Of a stretch of DNA of 13,406 nucleotides, positions 6,344 through 12,429 are shown piece after piece. The translations under genes and the position numbers were made by a program. The notes under the pieces are model-generated. The model was not told where the DNA came from, made no database searches, and worked only from the letters and a program-made list of their open reading frames with translations. The first letter of the stretch is position 1; each line of letters starts with the position of its first letter. Source of the stretch: Defluviitaleaceae bacterium (GTDB lineage: Bacteria > Bacillota > Clostridia > Lachnospirales > WQUN01); the NCBI GenBank assembly GCA_009783395.1, contig WRHA01000357.1, forward strand, positions 1 through 13,406. The letters are read 5' to 3'.

Positions 6344-7537
6344 ATGAAATTTTTTATTCTCGTTCCCGACGGGTGCGGTGATTGGAAAATCCCCGCTTTG
6401 GGCAACAAAACGCCGCTTGAGGCGGCGAAAATTCCTAATATAAACGCGCTTGCGAAATTTTGCGAAGTGGGGCTTGTAAAAACGGTGCCCGACGGAATGG
6501 AGCCGGGCAGCGATGTCGCAAATTTGGCGGTTTTGGGCTATGACCCCGCCGCGTGCCTGACGGGACGTGCGCCCCTCGAGGCCGCCGCAATGGGCGTCAC
6601 TGTCGCAGGCGACGAGCTTGCGATTCGCACAAATCTCGTCACGCTTTCCGACGACGGCAAAATTATCATCGACCACAGCGCGGGCGAAATCGAAAACGAG
6701 GACGCGGAAATATTTATGAAATTCGTACAAGAAAAACTGGGCGGCGACGGAACGCGCTTTTATCCCGGCGTAAGCTATCGCTGTCTTTTGGTTGCGAAAA
6801 ACATAGGCGACGATTTAAAAACAACGCCGCCGCATGATATTTTGGAGAAAGAAATCGCGCAATATTTGCCGAGCGACGAAAAATTGCGCAAAATACAGCG
6901 CGAAAGTTTCGAATGGCTAAAAAATCATCCGCTGAACATCGAGCGAAAAAAAAGCGGCAAAGCCCCCGCAAACTCGATCTGGTTTTGGGGGCAGGGCAGA
7001 AAAATGTCTCTTGACAACCACGAAAAAAAATTCGGCGTAAAGGGTACAATGATTACCGCCGTAAACCTGCTAAAGGGCATCGGCGGATGCGCCGGATTCG
7101 ACTGCCCCTCCGTGCCGGGCGCAACAGGCACGCTTCACACAAACTACGAAGGCAAGGCGCAATATGCAATCGATGCGTTCGAATCCGGAAAAAATTTCGT
7201 TTTTCTGCATGTCGAAGCTCCGGACGAATGCTCGCACAGCGGCGACCTCGACGGCAAGCTACTCTCCCTCGAATACATCGATCGCCGCGTTTTCAAAACC
7301 GTCCGCGAATATCTGCAAAACTGCGGCGAGCCCTATCGCATCCTAATCGTCCCCGACCACAGAACACCCGTAGAAACCCGCACCCACTCCGCCGAACCCG
7401 TACCCTTCATCCTCTTCGACAGCGAAAAAAATACCCCCGCCGACGAAGCAAAGGTATTTTCCGAAGACTGCGGAGCAAGCGGAATGTTTTTCGACAGCGG
7501 CCCCTCACTGGCAGAGCATTTTTTTCGCCGGGCATAG
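6344..7537 (+). CDS. Archaeal-type cofactor-independent phosphoglycerate mutase-like protein (possible homoserine kinase)
   Basis: A 397-residue member of the alkaline phosphatase superfamily, apgM branch. Visible are the first metal-binding motif VPDGCGD (7-13), the catalytic serine Ser56 in MEPGSDVANLAVLGYDP (52-68), and late metal-binding motifs HVEAPDECSHSGD and VPDHRTPVETRTHS in the last third. The archaeal-type enzymes interconvert 3- and 2-phosphoglycerate. A bacterial subgroup (TIGR02535, as I recall) has been proposed to act as an alternative homoserine kinase in genomes lacking thrB, and dapA and dpaAB nearby give a weak aspartate-pathway context. I cannot decide between the two. 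It begins directly after the rnr stop (TAG then ATG) with GAGAGG (6328-6333) inside rnr, so the genes are probably translationally coupled. It is convergent with dpaB, 13 bases apart. Its 3' third is strongly C-rich compared with its start. Confidence 0.85.
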   Translation: MKFFILVPDGCGDWKIPALGNKTPLEAAKIPNINALAKFCEVGLVKTVPDGMEPGSDVANLAVLGYDPAACLTGRAPLEAAAMGVTVAGDELAIRTNLVTLSDDGKIIIDHSAGEIENEDAEIFMKFVQEKLGGDGTRFYPGVSYRCLLVAKNIGDDLKTTPPHDILEKEIAQYLPSDEKLRKIQRESFEWLKNHPLNIERKKSGKAPANSIWFWGQGRKMSLDNHEKKFGVKGTMITAVNLLKGIGGCAGFDCPSVPGATGTLHTNYEGKAQYAIDAFESGKNFVFLHVEAPDECSHSGDLDGKLLSLEYIDRRVFKTVREYLQNCGEPYRILIVPDHRTPVETRTHSAEPVPFILFDSEKNTPADEAKVFSEDCGASGMFFDSGPSLAEHFFRRA

Positions 7538-7550
7538 GCTCGCAAGCCGC

Positions 7551-8144
7551 CTAATGCACTATTATCGCGGGCTGAAGCTGTTTGCCTTCGAGTGTTGATT
7601 CGATTGATTTTATGAGAAGTGAAAGGTCGGCCGTCATACTGGTCGGCTTTTTTGTTGGATTATCCTGCCCAAACGGTACGAAAAAAATATTTTTTGTGTT
7701 GTAAAGCTTCATGATGTTTGTGCCGCTTGCGCCCAGGGCGTCGTTTGTAAACAGTGCCAGCAAGAGCGGGGTTCCGTTTCGCAGTGTTGCTTTTGAGGCC
7801 ATCGTAACGGCGCCGTCGGAAATGCCGTTTGCAAGTTTGGCAAGTGTGTTTCCGGTTGCCGGCGCAATTATCATTACATCCATGCGGTTGTCGGGGCCGA
7901 AGGTTTCGGCTCCGGCGATTGTGCTTATTACGTCTCTTCCGCAAATCTCGGTTACTTTTTTTAAATACGAATCCTTGTCATGGAATCGGGAACTTAGGGT
8001 GCTTACGTTTGTCGACACAACGGGATAAATGTCCGCTCCCAAATTTTTTAGCTCTTGCAGCGGTTCCAGTATTTGTTCGACGGTGCAAAACGACGCGGTT
8101 ATACCAAACCCGATTTTCTTGCCGCTTAATTTGTTTTCATTCAT
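7551..8144 (-). CDS. dpaB: Dipicolinate synthase subunit B
   Basis: A 197-residue flavoprotein-fold protein (SpoVFB). With DpaA it converts the DapA product (dihydrodipicolinate) to dipicolinic acid in the mother cell during sporulation. The N-terminus has GKKIGFGITASFCTVEQI (residues 8-25), the nucleotide-binding opening shared with phosphopantothenoylcysteine decarboxylase-like flavoproteins. MIIAPATGNTLAKLANGISDG in the middle is the second signature, and FVPFGQDNPTKKP is typical near the end. Length is as expected. The start ATG overlaps the dpaA stop in an ATGA arrangement, with GAGGGGG about 8 bases upstream inside dpaA, so the subunits should be made in a coupled manner. In Bacillus the pair is in an operon with asd, dapG and dapA; here dapA is about 7 kb away and asd and dapG are not in the window. 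Confidence 0.95.
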   Translation of the reverse strand: MNENKLSGKKIGFGITASFCTVEQILEPLQELKNLGADIYPVVSTNVSTLSSRFHDKDSYLKKVTEICGRDVISTIAGAETFGPDNRMDVMIIAPATGNTLAKLANGISDGAVTMASKATLRNGTPLLLALFTNDALGASGTNIMKLYNTKNIFFVPFGQDNPTKKPTSMTADLSLLIKSIESTLEGKQLQPAIIVH

Positions 8145-8911
8145 TTGGTCGTCCCCCTCAAAACGAAATCAATGTATTCTCCTAAAATTTCCCCTGCCGT
8201 TTGCGGTGAAAGCTTGCCCGGCAACCCGGGAAGCAAAGCGGATTTGCTGTTAATTTTTTTTGCAAGCTCCATGTTAAACCCATACGGTTTCGACGCGATG
8301 TCGATTAAAACCGCTTGGTTTGTGTGTTTAAGATCCTCGTCCGAAAGCACGCATTTCGGCACGGTATTAACGATTGCATCGAATGTGTGGTCGCACATTT
8401 CGTCATGATAAATCGGTGTGGCAGAATCGGCATACGCCGCGCATTCCTTTTCCCTGTTTCGCACAAGCGCGTAAACGTTTGCGCCAAGCGCGGTAAGCCG
8501 CAACGATAAATCCCTTCCGCAAACGCCGTAACCGATTACCAAAATGCGGCTGTTTGCAACGGTGCGATTTAAACTGTTGATAAGGTAGGATATAACGCCT
8601 TCCGATGTTGGCACGGCATTTTTTACCGTAACGCCCTTGTCATCCATCATTACATAGTATGCAATGCCGTATTTGGCGCATTTTTCGGACAGATACTTGT
8701 TTCGAATCCCCGAAAAAACAGGCGCGTTTTTCTTTAACGCTGTAAAAAAACCGTCGTCGTATATGGCTTCATCTGTTTGCCCCAAAAACGGAAAAACAGC
8801 AAAGTCCAAATCGCTCGGCTCTGCGTGGGGATTTATAAAATACCCTTTTTTTTGCAGATATTTTTCGGTGTAATCATATCTTGTGTCGTCCTTTAAAATT
8901 ATTCCCTCCAT
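8141..8911 (-). CDS. dpaA: Dipicolinate synthase subunit A
   Basis: A 256-residue NAD(P)-binding subunit of dipicolinate synthase (SpoVFA). It has an N-terminal domain, then a Rossmann fold with ILVIGYGVCGRDLSLRL (123-139), and the conserved C-terminal stretch LLPGLPGKLSPQTAGEIL (226-243). It probably oxidises dihydrodipicolinate with NADP in complex with DpaB. The start at 8911 is chosen because GGGAG (8924-8920) lies 8 bases upstream; the in-frame ATG at 8926 has no ribosome binding site. In B. subtilis the spoVF operon is transcribed by sigma-K in the mother cell. Here the promoter region shares a palindrome, CATAGTATG read on this strand, that fits a mother-cell sigma -10 box (CATANNNT), but a clear -35 element is missing. 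Presence of dpaA/dpaB strongly implies a spore former. Confidence 0.95.
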   Translation of the reverse strand: MEGIILKDDTRYDYTEKYLQKKGYFINPHAEPSDLDFAVFPFLGQTDEAIYDDGFFTALKKNAPVFSGIRNKYLSEKCAKYGIAYYVMMDDKGVTVKNAVPTSEGVISYLINSLNRTVANSRILVIGYGVCGRDLSLRLTALGANVYALVRNREKECAAYADSATPIYHDEMCDHTFDAIVNTVPKCVLSDEDLKHTNQAVLIDIASKPYGFNMELAKKINSKSALLPGLPGKLSPQTAGEILGEYIDFVLRGTTK

Positions 8912-8919
8912 CTGCCTAT

Positions 8920-8924
8920 CTCCC
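8920..8924 (-). promoter_or_regulatory. Ribosome binding site that fixes the dpaA start
   Basis: GGGAG on the minus strand is 8 bases before the ATG at 8911. It overlaps the upstream in-frame ATG (8926-8924), which itself has no upstream Shine-Dalgarno sequence. Translation from 8911 is therefore preferred. Confidence 0.7.
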
Positions 8925-8949
8925 ATCGTTTTAGCTAAGGAACTGTTAA

Positions 8950-8964
8950 TTGCATACTATGCCG
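8950..8964. promoter_or_regulatory. Palindrome in the dpaA/ATPase divergent promoter region
   Basis: TTGCATACTATGCCG contains the odd-length palindrome GCATACTATGC (8952-8962). It reads CATACTATG on the plus strand and CATAGTATG on the minus strand, so either divergent gene could use it as a mother-cell sigma (CATANNNT) -10 box, or a dimeric regulator could bind it. It lies about 40 bases from the dpaA start and about 60 from the ATPase start. Eleven of twelve leading bases match the site at 10112. Confidence 0.4.
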
Positions 8965-9008
8965 ATTGATTGTGTTGGGACACACTTTGGGCGCATATAA
9001 ATAAGCAT

Positions 9009-9014
9009 GGGGTG
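9009..9014 (+). promoter_or_regulatory. Ribosome binding site that fixes the P-loop ATPase start
   Basis: GGGGTG lies 6 bases before the ATG at 9021. The longer in-frame reading starts at a TTG at 8970 with no Shine-Dalgarno sequence and falls in the promoter region, so it is rejected. Confidence 0.6.
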
Positions 9015-9020
9015 ACGAAA

Positions 9021-9977
9021 ATGACGCGACGTATGTTTGCAGGGGGGCTTACCCCTATCGGGTTTGTTGATTTTTTTAAATATATCATGCCTTTGGACGC
9101 CGCCAAGAAGCGGTATTTTTTAAAAGGTGCATCCGGCTCGGGCAAAAGTACTTTTATAAAAAAAATAGCGGAGAAATTTGACGGTGCGTCGACGGATATA
9201 GATTTTTTTCACTGTGCCAACGATGCTTCCGGGCTTGACGGACTCGCTGTAAAGGATCTTGGATTCTGCATAATTGACGCAACATCGCCCCACTCGCATG
9301 ACCCGGAGATCCCGTCGGCAATAGACGAAATCATTGATTTTGCGGAATTTTTGGACAGTGAAAAATTAACCGAACATATCGACGAAATAAAAAAACTTCT
9401 CGAATCAAAAAAAGAGCTGTACAAAAATGCTCAAAAATTTCTAACTGCCGCAGGAAGTGTTCGCACGGCCGACAGAGCCGCTTATGAAGCAACCGTACAA
9501 AGGTCGCGTGTTCGGGATTATGCAAGAGAGTATTTAAACGGCCCGGAAACCTACGGCGCAGGCACAGACCGCAAGTTATTTCTCAGCGCGATTACACCGG
9601 CAGGTTTGGTTAATTTTGCGGAAGATGTTTTAAGCCGATACAATGTTTACGATATTTGCGCCAAAGCAGGTTCGAATGTTTTTTTGGATGAAATGAAATG
9701 CATCGCAAACTCCCGCGGCATAAACACAGAAAGCTTTTTCTCGCCTCTGGAGCCGACCAAGCGCGAATACCTGTTGCTTCCGGAAGAGGGCTTGGCATTT
9801 TCGGCAACCCATTCGATATGTTCTAAGCCTGAAATTATAAAAACTTTGCTGGATGCCGCAACCGAGTTTATGAAAGAAGCACTGGTCATTCACGGCAAAA
9901 TAGAGGAGATTTACATCGATAAAATGAATTTTGATAAAGTGAATGAATTAACCGAAAAAATATTGAACCGACTTTAA
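9021..9977 (+). CDS. Two-lobed P-loop ATPase (PRK06851-like) with degenerate second lobe
   Basis: A 318-residue protein built of two homologous lobes. Lobe 1 has FAGGLTPIGFVDFF (6-19), Walker A GASGSGKS (36-43), HCANDASGLDG (64-74) and a Walker B-like FCIIDATSPH (82-91). Lobe 2 restarts at 184 with LSAITPAGLVNF (188-199), but where its P-loop should be it has AKAGSNVFLDEM (214-225), with no GKS/T, so it probably cannot bind nucleotide the usual way. It ends with the family-typical KIEEIYIDKMNFDKVNELTEKI (293-314). From memory, proteins of this layout occur in Firmicutes and have no established function. It is divergent from dpaA-dpaB and shares their promoter region, so a link to sporulation is an inference from context only. 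A helical charged stretch (about 110-175) separates the lobes. A structured RNA-like region and a terminator follow the stop. Confidence 0.75.
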   Translation: MTRRMFAGGLTPIGFVDFFKYIMPLDAAKKRYFLKGASGSGKSTFIKKIAEKFDGASTDIDFFHCANDASGLDGLAVKDLGFCIIDATSPHSHDPEIPSAIDEIIDFAEFLDSEKLTEHIDEIKKLLESKKELYKNAQKFLTAAGSVRTADRAAYEATVQRSRVRDYAREYLNGPETYGAGTDRKLFLSAITPAGLVNFAEDVLSRYNVYDICAKAGSNVFLDEMKCIANSRGINTESFFSPLEPTKREYLLLPEEGLAFSATHSICSKPEIIKTLLDAATEFMKEALVIHGKIEEIYIDKMNFDKVNELTEKILNRL

Positions 9978-9987
9978 ACACCGTGGA

Positions 9988-10046
9988 CATCCGGCGGTAG
10001 GCGACATTACGTCTCGAAGCCGGATGCAGTTTCCCGGTTTTCGAGA
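9988..10046 (+). ncRNA. Structured non-coding stretch with competing hairpins (unassigned)
   Basis: CATCCGGC (9988-9995) pairs perfectly with GCCGGATG (10019-10026), and inside its loop GAC/GTC can pair around ATTAC. TCTCGAA (10012-10018) also pairs perfectly with TTCGAGA (10040-10046), which would compete with closure of the first hairpin. A terminator follows five bases later. The layout fits a small RNA, a structured 3' untranslated region of the ATPase gene, or an attenuator-like switch. I recognise no known riboswitch class. Confidence 0.35.
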
Positions 10047-10050
10047 AAAC

Positions 10051-10085
10051 GATGCGGCGAGTGACACTCGCCGCATCATTTTTTT
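10051..10085 (+). terminator. Intrinsic terminator after the P-loop ATPase gene
   Basis: GATGCGGCGAG (10051-10061) pairs perfectly with CTCGCCGCATC (10067-10077) around the 5-base loop TGACA. Seven T's follow at 10079-10085. It ends the transcript of the P-loop ATPase and the structured stretch after it, and isolates the polyphosphate kinase gene. Its 19-base core matches that of the hairpin at 3232 in 16 positions, including the loop pattern TGRCR. Confidence 0.85.
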
Positions 10086-10111
10086 ATATGAAAGGAACGG
10101 CCGACTCCTGT

Positions 10112-10126
10112 TTACATACTATGGGA
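10112..10126. promoter_or_regulatory. Operator-like site A upstream of the PPK2 gene
   Basis: TTACATACTATGGGA has the same 6-3-6 half-site layout as site B at 10142 (left half TTACAT identical, right half ATGGGA against ATGTAA). It lies just upstream of the -35 box. An AC dinucleotide (10097-10098) is 16 bases before CATACTATG, so the same bases could also be read as a sigma-K-type promoter. It resembles the palindrome at 8950. Confidence 0.4.
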
Positions 10127-10130
10127 CAAC

Positions 10131-10159
10131 TTGCGTGAATGTTACATCACATGTAAAAT
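10131..10159 (+). promoter_or_regulatory. Sigma-A-like promoter of the PPK2-radC unit
   Basis: TTGCGT (10131-10136) and TAAAAT (10154-10159) are 17 bases apart. The predicted leader is about 40 nt with GGAGG (10197-10201) five bases before the ATG. An inverted repeat fills much of the spacer and overlaps the -10 box. Confidence 0.6.
10142..10156. promoter_or_regulatory. Operator-like inverted repeat B overlapping the PPK2 promoter
   Basis: TTACATCACATGTAA is a perfect 6-3-6 inverted repeat lying in the spacer and covering the first bases of the -10 box. A dimeric repressor bound here would block RNA polymerase. It is exactly 30 bp from the related site A, about three helical turns. Confidence 0.5.
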
Positions 10160-10206
10160 GAAGGCGCAATCGACAGATTTATTACGCCCGAACACTGGAG
10201 GAACGC

Positions 10207-11679
10207 ATGTTATTTGGCATAAATCCCGAACAGCACATGGAGAAAGACGAATATAAAGAAACGCTGAGTTTGCTGGAAGATAGACTGACAGAGCTTCAAC
10301 AAAGGGTTCGTGACGCGGGGCTTAGGGTTGTGATTGTTTTCGAGGGGTGGAGCGCGGCGGGCAAGGGGACACAAATTTCGCGCCTTGTAAACCCTCTCGA
10401 CCCTCGATATTTCGATGTAAGGACTACGGGAAAAAATTCGGAAGAAAAACAAATGCGCCCGTTTTTGTGGAGTTTTTGGACGTATCTCCCGCCAAGCGGC
10501 CAAATCGTTATAATGGATAAAAGCTGGCATCGCCTGATTTTGCCGGAATGCAGCGGCACGTGGAAGCTTTCCAATATGGAAACCCACGGGTTTTATTTTG
10601 ATGTAAACGCATTTGAGCGACAACTTGCCGACGATGGGTATTTGATTATCAAATTATTTTTGCACATAGGCAAAGACGAGCAATCCCGCCGCTTTAAAGC
10701 ACTCGAGGATGATCCTTCGACTGCGTGGCGCGTTACCGAAAAAAATCGCGAACAAAACGAAAATTATGAAAAAAACCTGCGGGAATACGAAAAAATGCTC
10801 AAAATGACAGACACTCCCCATTCTCCGTGGACTATAATCGAGTCGAACGACAGCCGTTTCGGTTCGATAAAAATGTTGCGTACGGTTACGGACGCGATTG
10901 AATCGCGGCTTGCAGAAAATGCCGAATCGGTGACACAACCTGCCGCCGCGGCTCCGCAAGACATCCCGCGTGTTTTGCAAAGCGTGTCCCCCGACGAAAC
11001 AATTTCCCACAAAGAGTACATCGAACAGCTCGAATACTACCAACAACGAGTGCGCGCACTTACGAACAAAATGTATGCAAAGCGTCGCGCAGCCGCGATT
11101 GTTTACGAAGGCTGGGATGCGGCGGGCAAAGGCGGCAACATTAAGCGGCTTACGTCGGAAATGGACCCTCGCGGGTATGCCGTTGTTCCCGTCGGTGTGC
11201 CGCATTCGTATGAGCTTGCGCGACAGTTTTTGTGGCGGTTTATGGTAAAGGTTCCTAAGGATGGACATCTTACAATTTTCGACCGTTCGTGGTACGGGCG
11301 CGTTTTGGTTGAGCGAGTGGAGGAGCTTACTCCCCCGCACATCTGGCAACGCGCTTATCGCGAAATCAACGATTTTGAAGCCCATCTCGTTAGGCACGGC
11401 GTCGTTTTGTTAAAATTTTGGCTTCATATTGATAAGGACGAGCAGTTGCGCCGCTTCGAAAGTCGGCAAAACGACTCGATTAAGGCGCATAAAATTACCG
11501 AAGATGACTGGCGCAACCGCGAAAAATGGGATATGTACGAAAGTGCCGCCGATGAAATGCTTTTTCGCACAAACACTCCGCTTTCGCCCTGGATAATCGT
11601 TGAGTCCAACAGCAAAAAATTTGCGCGTATCAAGGTGCTTAAAACCGTGACGGACGCGCTTGATGACGCATTGCAATGA
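10207..11679 (+). CDS. pap: Polyphosphate:AMP phosphotransferase (tandem-domain PPK2)
   Basis: A 490-residue protein with two PPK2 domains joined by an Ala/Pro-rich linker (about 236-256). The C-terminal domain is intact: Walker A EGWDAAGKGGN (301-311) and Walker B/lid FDRSWYGRVLVERVE (358-372). The N-terminal domain keeps EGWSAAGKGTQ (46-56), but the motif Asp is Ser49 and the DRSWYGR motif is DKSWHRL (104-110), so it is likely inactive and structural. This matches the two-domain class II enzymes, which transfer phosphate from polyphosphate to AMP to make ADP in the cytoplasm, with the C-terminal domain active. Length is as expected for the class. GGAGG lies five bases before the ATG. Its promoter carries paired inverted repeats, suggesting dedicated regulation. 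It overlaps radC by four bases. No ppk1 or exopolyphosphatase gene is in the window. Confidence 0.92.
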   Translation: MLFGINPEQHMEKDEYKETLSLLEDRLTELQQRVRDAGLRVVIVFEGWSAAGKGTQISRLVNPLDPRYFDVRTTGKNSEEKQMRPFLWSFWTYLPPSGQIVIMDKSWHRLILPECSGTWKLSNMETHGFYFDVNAFERQLADDGYLIIKLFLHIGKDEQSRRFKALEDDPSTAWRVTEKNREQNENYEKNLREYEKMLKMTDTPHSPWTIIESNDSRFGSIKMLRTVTDAIESRLAENAESVTQPAAAAPQDIPRVLQSVSPDETISHKEYIEQLEYYQQRVRALTNKMYAKRRAAAIVYEGWDAAGKGGNIKRLTSEMDPRGYAVVPVGVPHSYELARQFLWRFMVKVPKDGHLTIFDRSWYGRVLVERVEELTPPHIWQRAYREINDFEAHLVRHGVVLLKFWLHIDKDEQLRRFESRQNDSIKAHKITEDDWRNREKWDMYESAADEMLFRTNTPLSPWIIVESNSKKFARIKVLKTVTDALDDALQ

Positions 11680-12389
11680 GCGCGTCCGGTGCAAAAAAGC
11701 CGTCCAACCCGAATGCGGGGCATCGCGAGCGTTTGCGCAAGCGGTTTCTTTCGCAGGGGCTTGATGCATTTGCCGAGCATGAAGTGTTAGAGCTTTTGCT
11801 TTTTTATTGCTATCCCAGATGTGACACGAAGAAAATTGCGAAAAAAATGTTGGCGGCGTTCGGTTCGCTGCATAATTTATTTGAAGCCGATACAAAAACG
11901 CTTGTGGCGACGCTTGGATGCACCGAAAACGTCGCCGTTTTTTTAAGCTTGATCCCCGCCTTTGCAAACCGCTACTTTCGAAGCAAGCATGGCGAAAAAA
12001 TTATCCTCGAGGACGAAAAAAGCGCGGGCGCGTATGCGATTGATTTATTTGTTGGCGAAACCGTTGAAAAATTCTACGTACTGTGCCTTGATGCACAATT
12101 TCGGCTTATAAATACGGTGCTGGTTTCCCGTGGGACGGTTGGTGAGGCCGCTGTTTATCCACGCGAGGTAATTCGCGCCGCGATCCAGAACCACGCCGCC
12201 TCCATTATCCTCTTGCACAATCACCCCGGCGGCACGCTCCGTCCCTCACACGGCGACCTCGAAACCACGCGTTGCATAGCAGAAATTGCGGATCCGCTCT
12301 ACATCGATGTTATCGATCATATAATAGCCGTCGGCGACACATACTACTCATTCGCCGCCCGCAAACAACACGTTCTGGGATACAGGTAA
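11676..12389 (+). CDS. radC: RadC family (JAB/MPN domain) protein
   Basis: A 237-residue RadC/UPF0758 protein. The N-terminal helix-hairpin-helix-like region (about 16-100, with GHRERLRKRF at 15-24) is followed by the JAB/MPN domain. The metal-binding JAMM signature is complete: HNHPGGTLRPSHGD (181-194) gives His181, His183, Ser191 and Asp194 in HxHx7SxxD spacing, and Glu131 is placed as the upstream acidic residue. YPREVIRAAI (161-170) and the C-terminal DHIIAVGDTYYSF are also typical. Despite the historical name, a DNA-repair role is not established and the biochemical activity is unclear. The usual HNHPSGDPTPS is HNHPGGTLRPS here. The start ATG overlaps the PPK2 stop (ATGA), with no good ribosome binding site, so translation is probably coupled. 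Confidence 0.93.
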   Translation: MSASGAKKPSNPNAGHRERLRKRFLSQGLDAFAEHEVLELLLFYCYPRCDTKKIAKKMLAAFGSLHNLFEADTKTLVATLGCTENVAVFLSLIPAFANRYFRSKHGEKIILEDEKSAGAYAIDLFVGETVEKFYVLCLDAQFRLINTVLVSRGTVGEAAVYPREVIRAAIQNHAASIILLHNHPGGTLRPSHGDLETTRCIAEIADPLYIDVIDHIIAVGDTYYSFAARKQHVLGYR

Positions 12390-12429
12390 GACTTAGCCGA
12401 GTGTTGTTGAATTTGATGGGGTGTTGAAG

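Noticed and set aside
6164..6730. Minus-strand open frame of 188 codons across the rnr/apgM junction
   Set aside because: Both sense genes have full family motifs through this region; the antisense frame has no start signal or protein-like features.
7087..7554. Plus-strand 155-codon frame rich in Arg and Pro
   Set aside because: Frame-shifted shadow of the apgM-like gene; the composition is that of a C-rich sequence read out of frame.
7532..7557. Small hairpin between the convergent apgM-like and dpaB stops
   Set aside because: Only 4-bp stem segments and no U-tract; too weak to call a terminator.
8970..9001. Sigma-A promoter for the P-loop ATPase (TTGTGT or TTGGGA with TATAAA)
   Set aside because: Spacers are 20 or 15 bases, and the -35 matches are poor.
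9988..10046. Known riboswitch (c-di-GMP, ZTP, glycine, cobalamin, fluoride)
   Set aside because: None of the conserved core sequences I know for these classes is present, and the element follows a gene and ends in a terminator over 100 bases before the next start.
10654..11397. Long minus-strand open frame of 247 codons opposite the PPK2 gene
   Set aside because: It is an antisense shadow of a strongly supported PPK2 coding sequence, has no ribosome binding site and shows no recognisable domain.
11410..11967. Minus-strand open frame of 185 codons across the PPK2/radC junction
   Set aside because: Shadow of two well-supported genes on the other strand.
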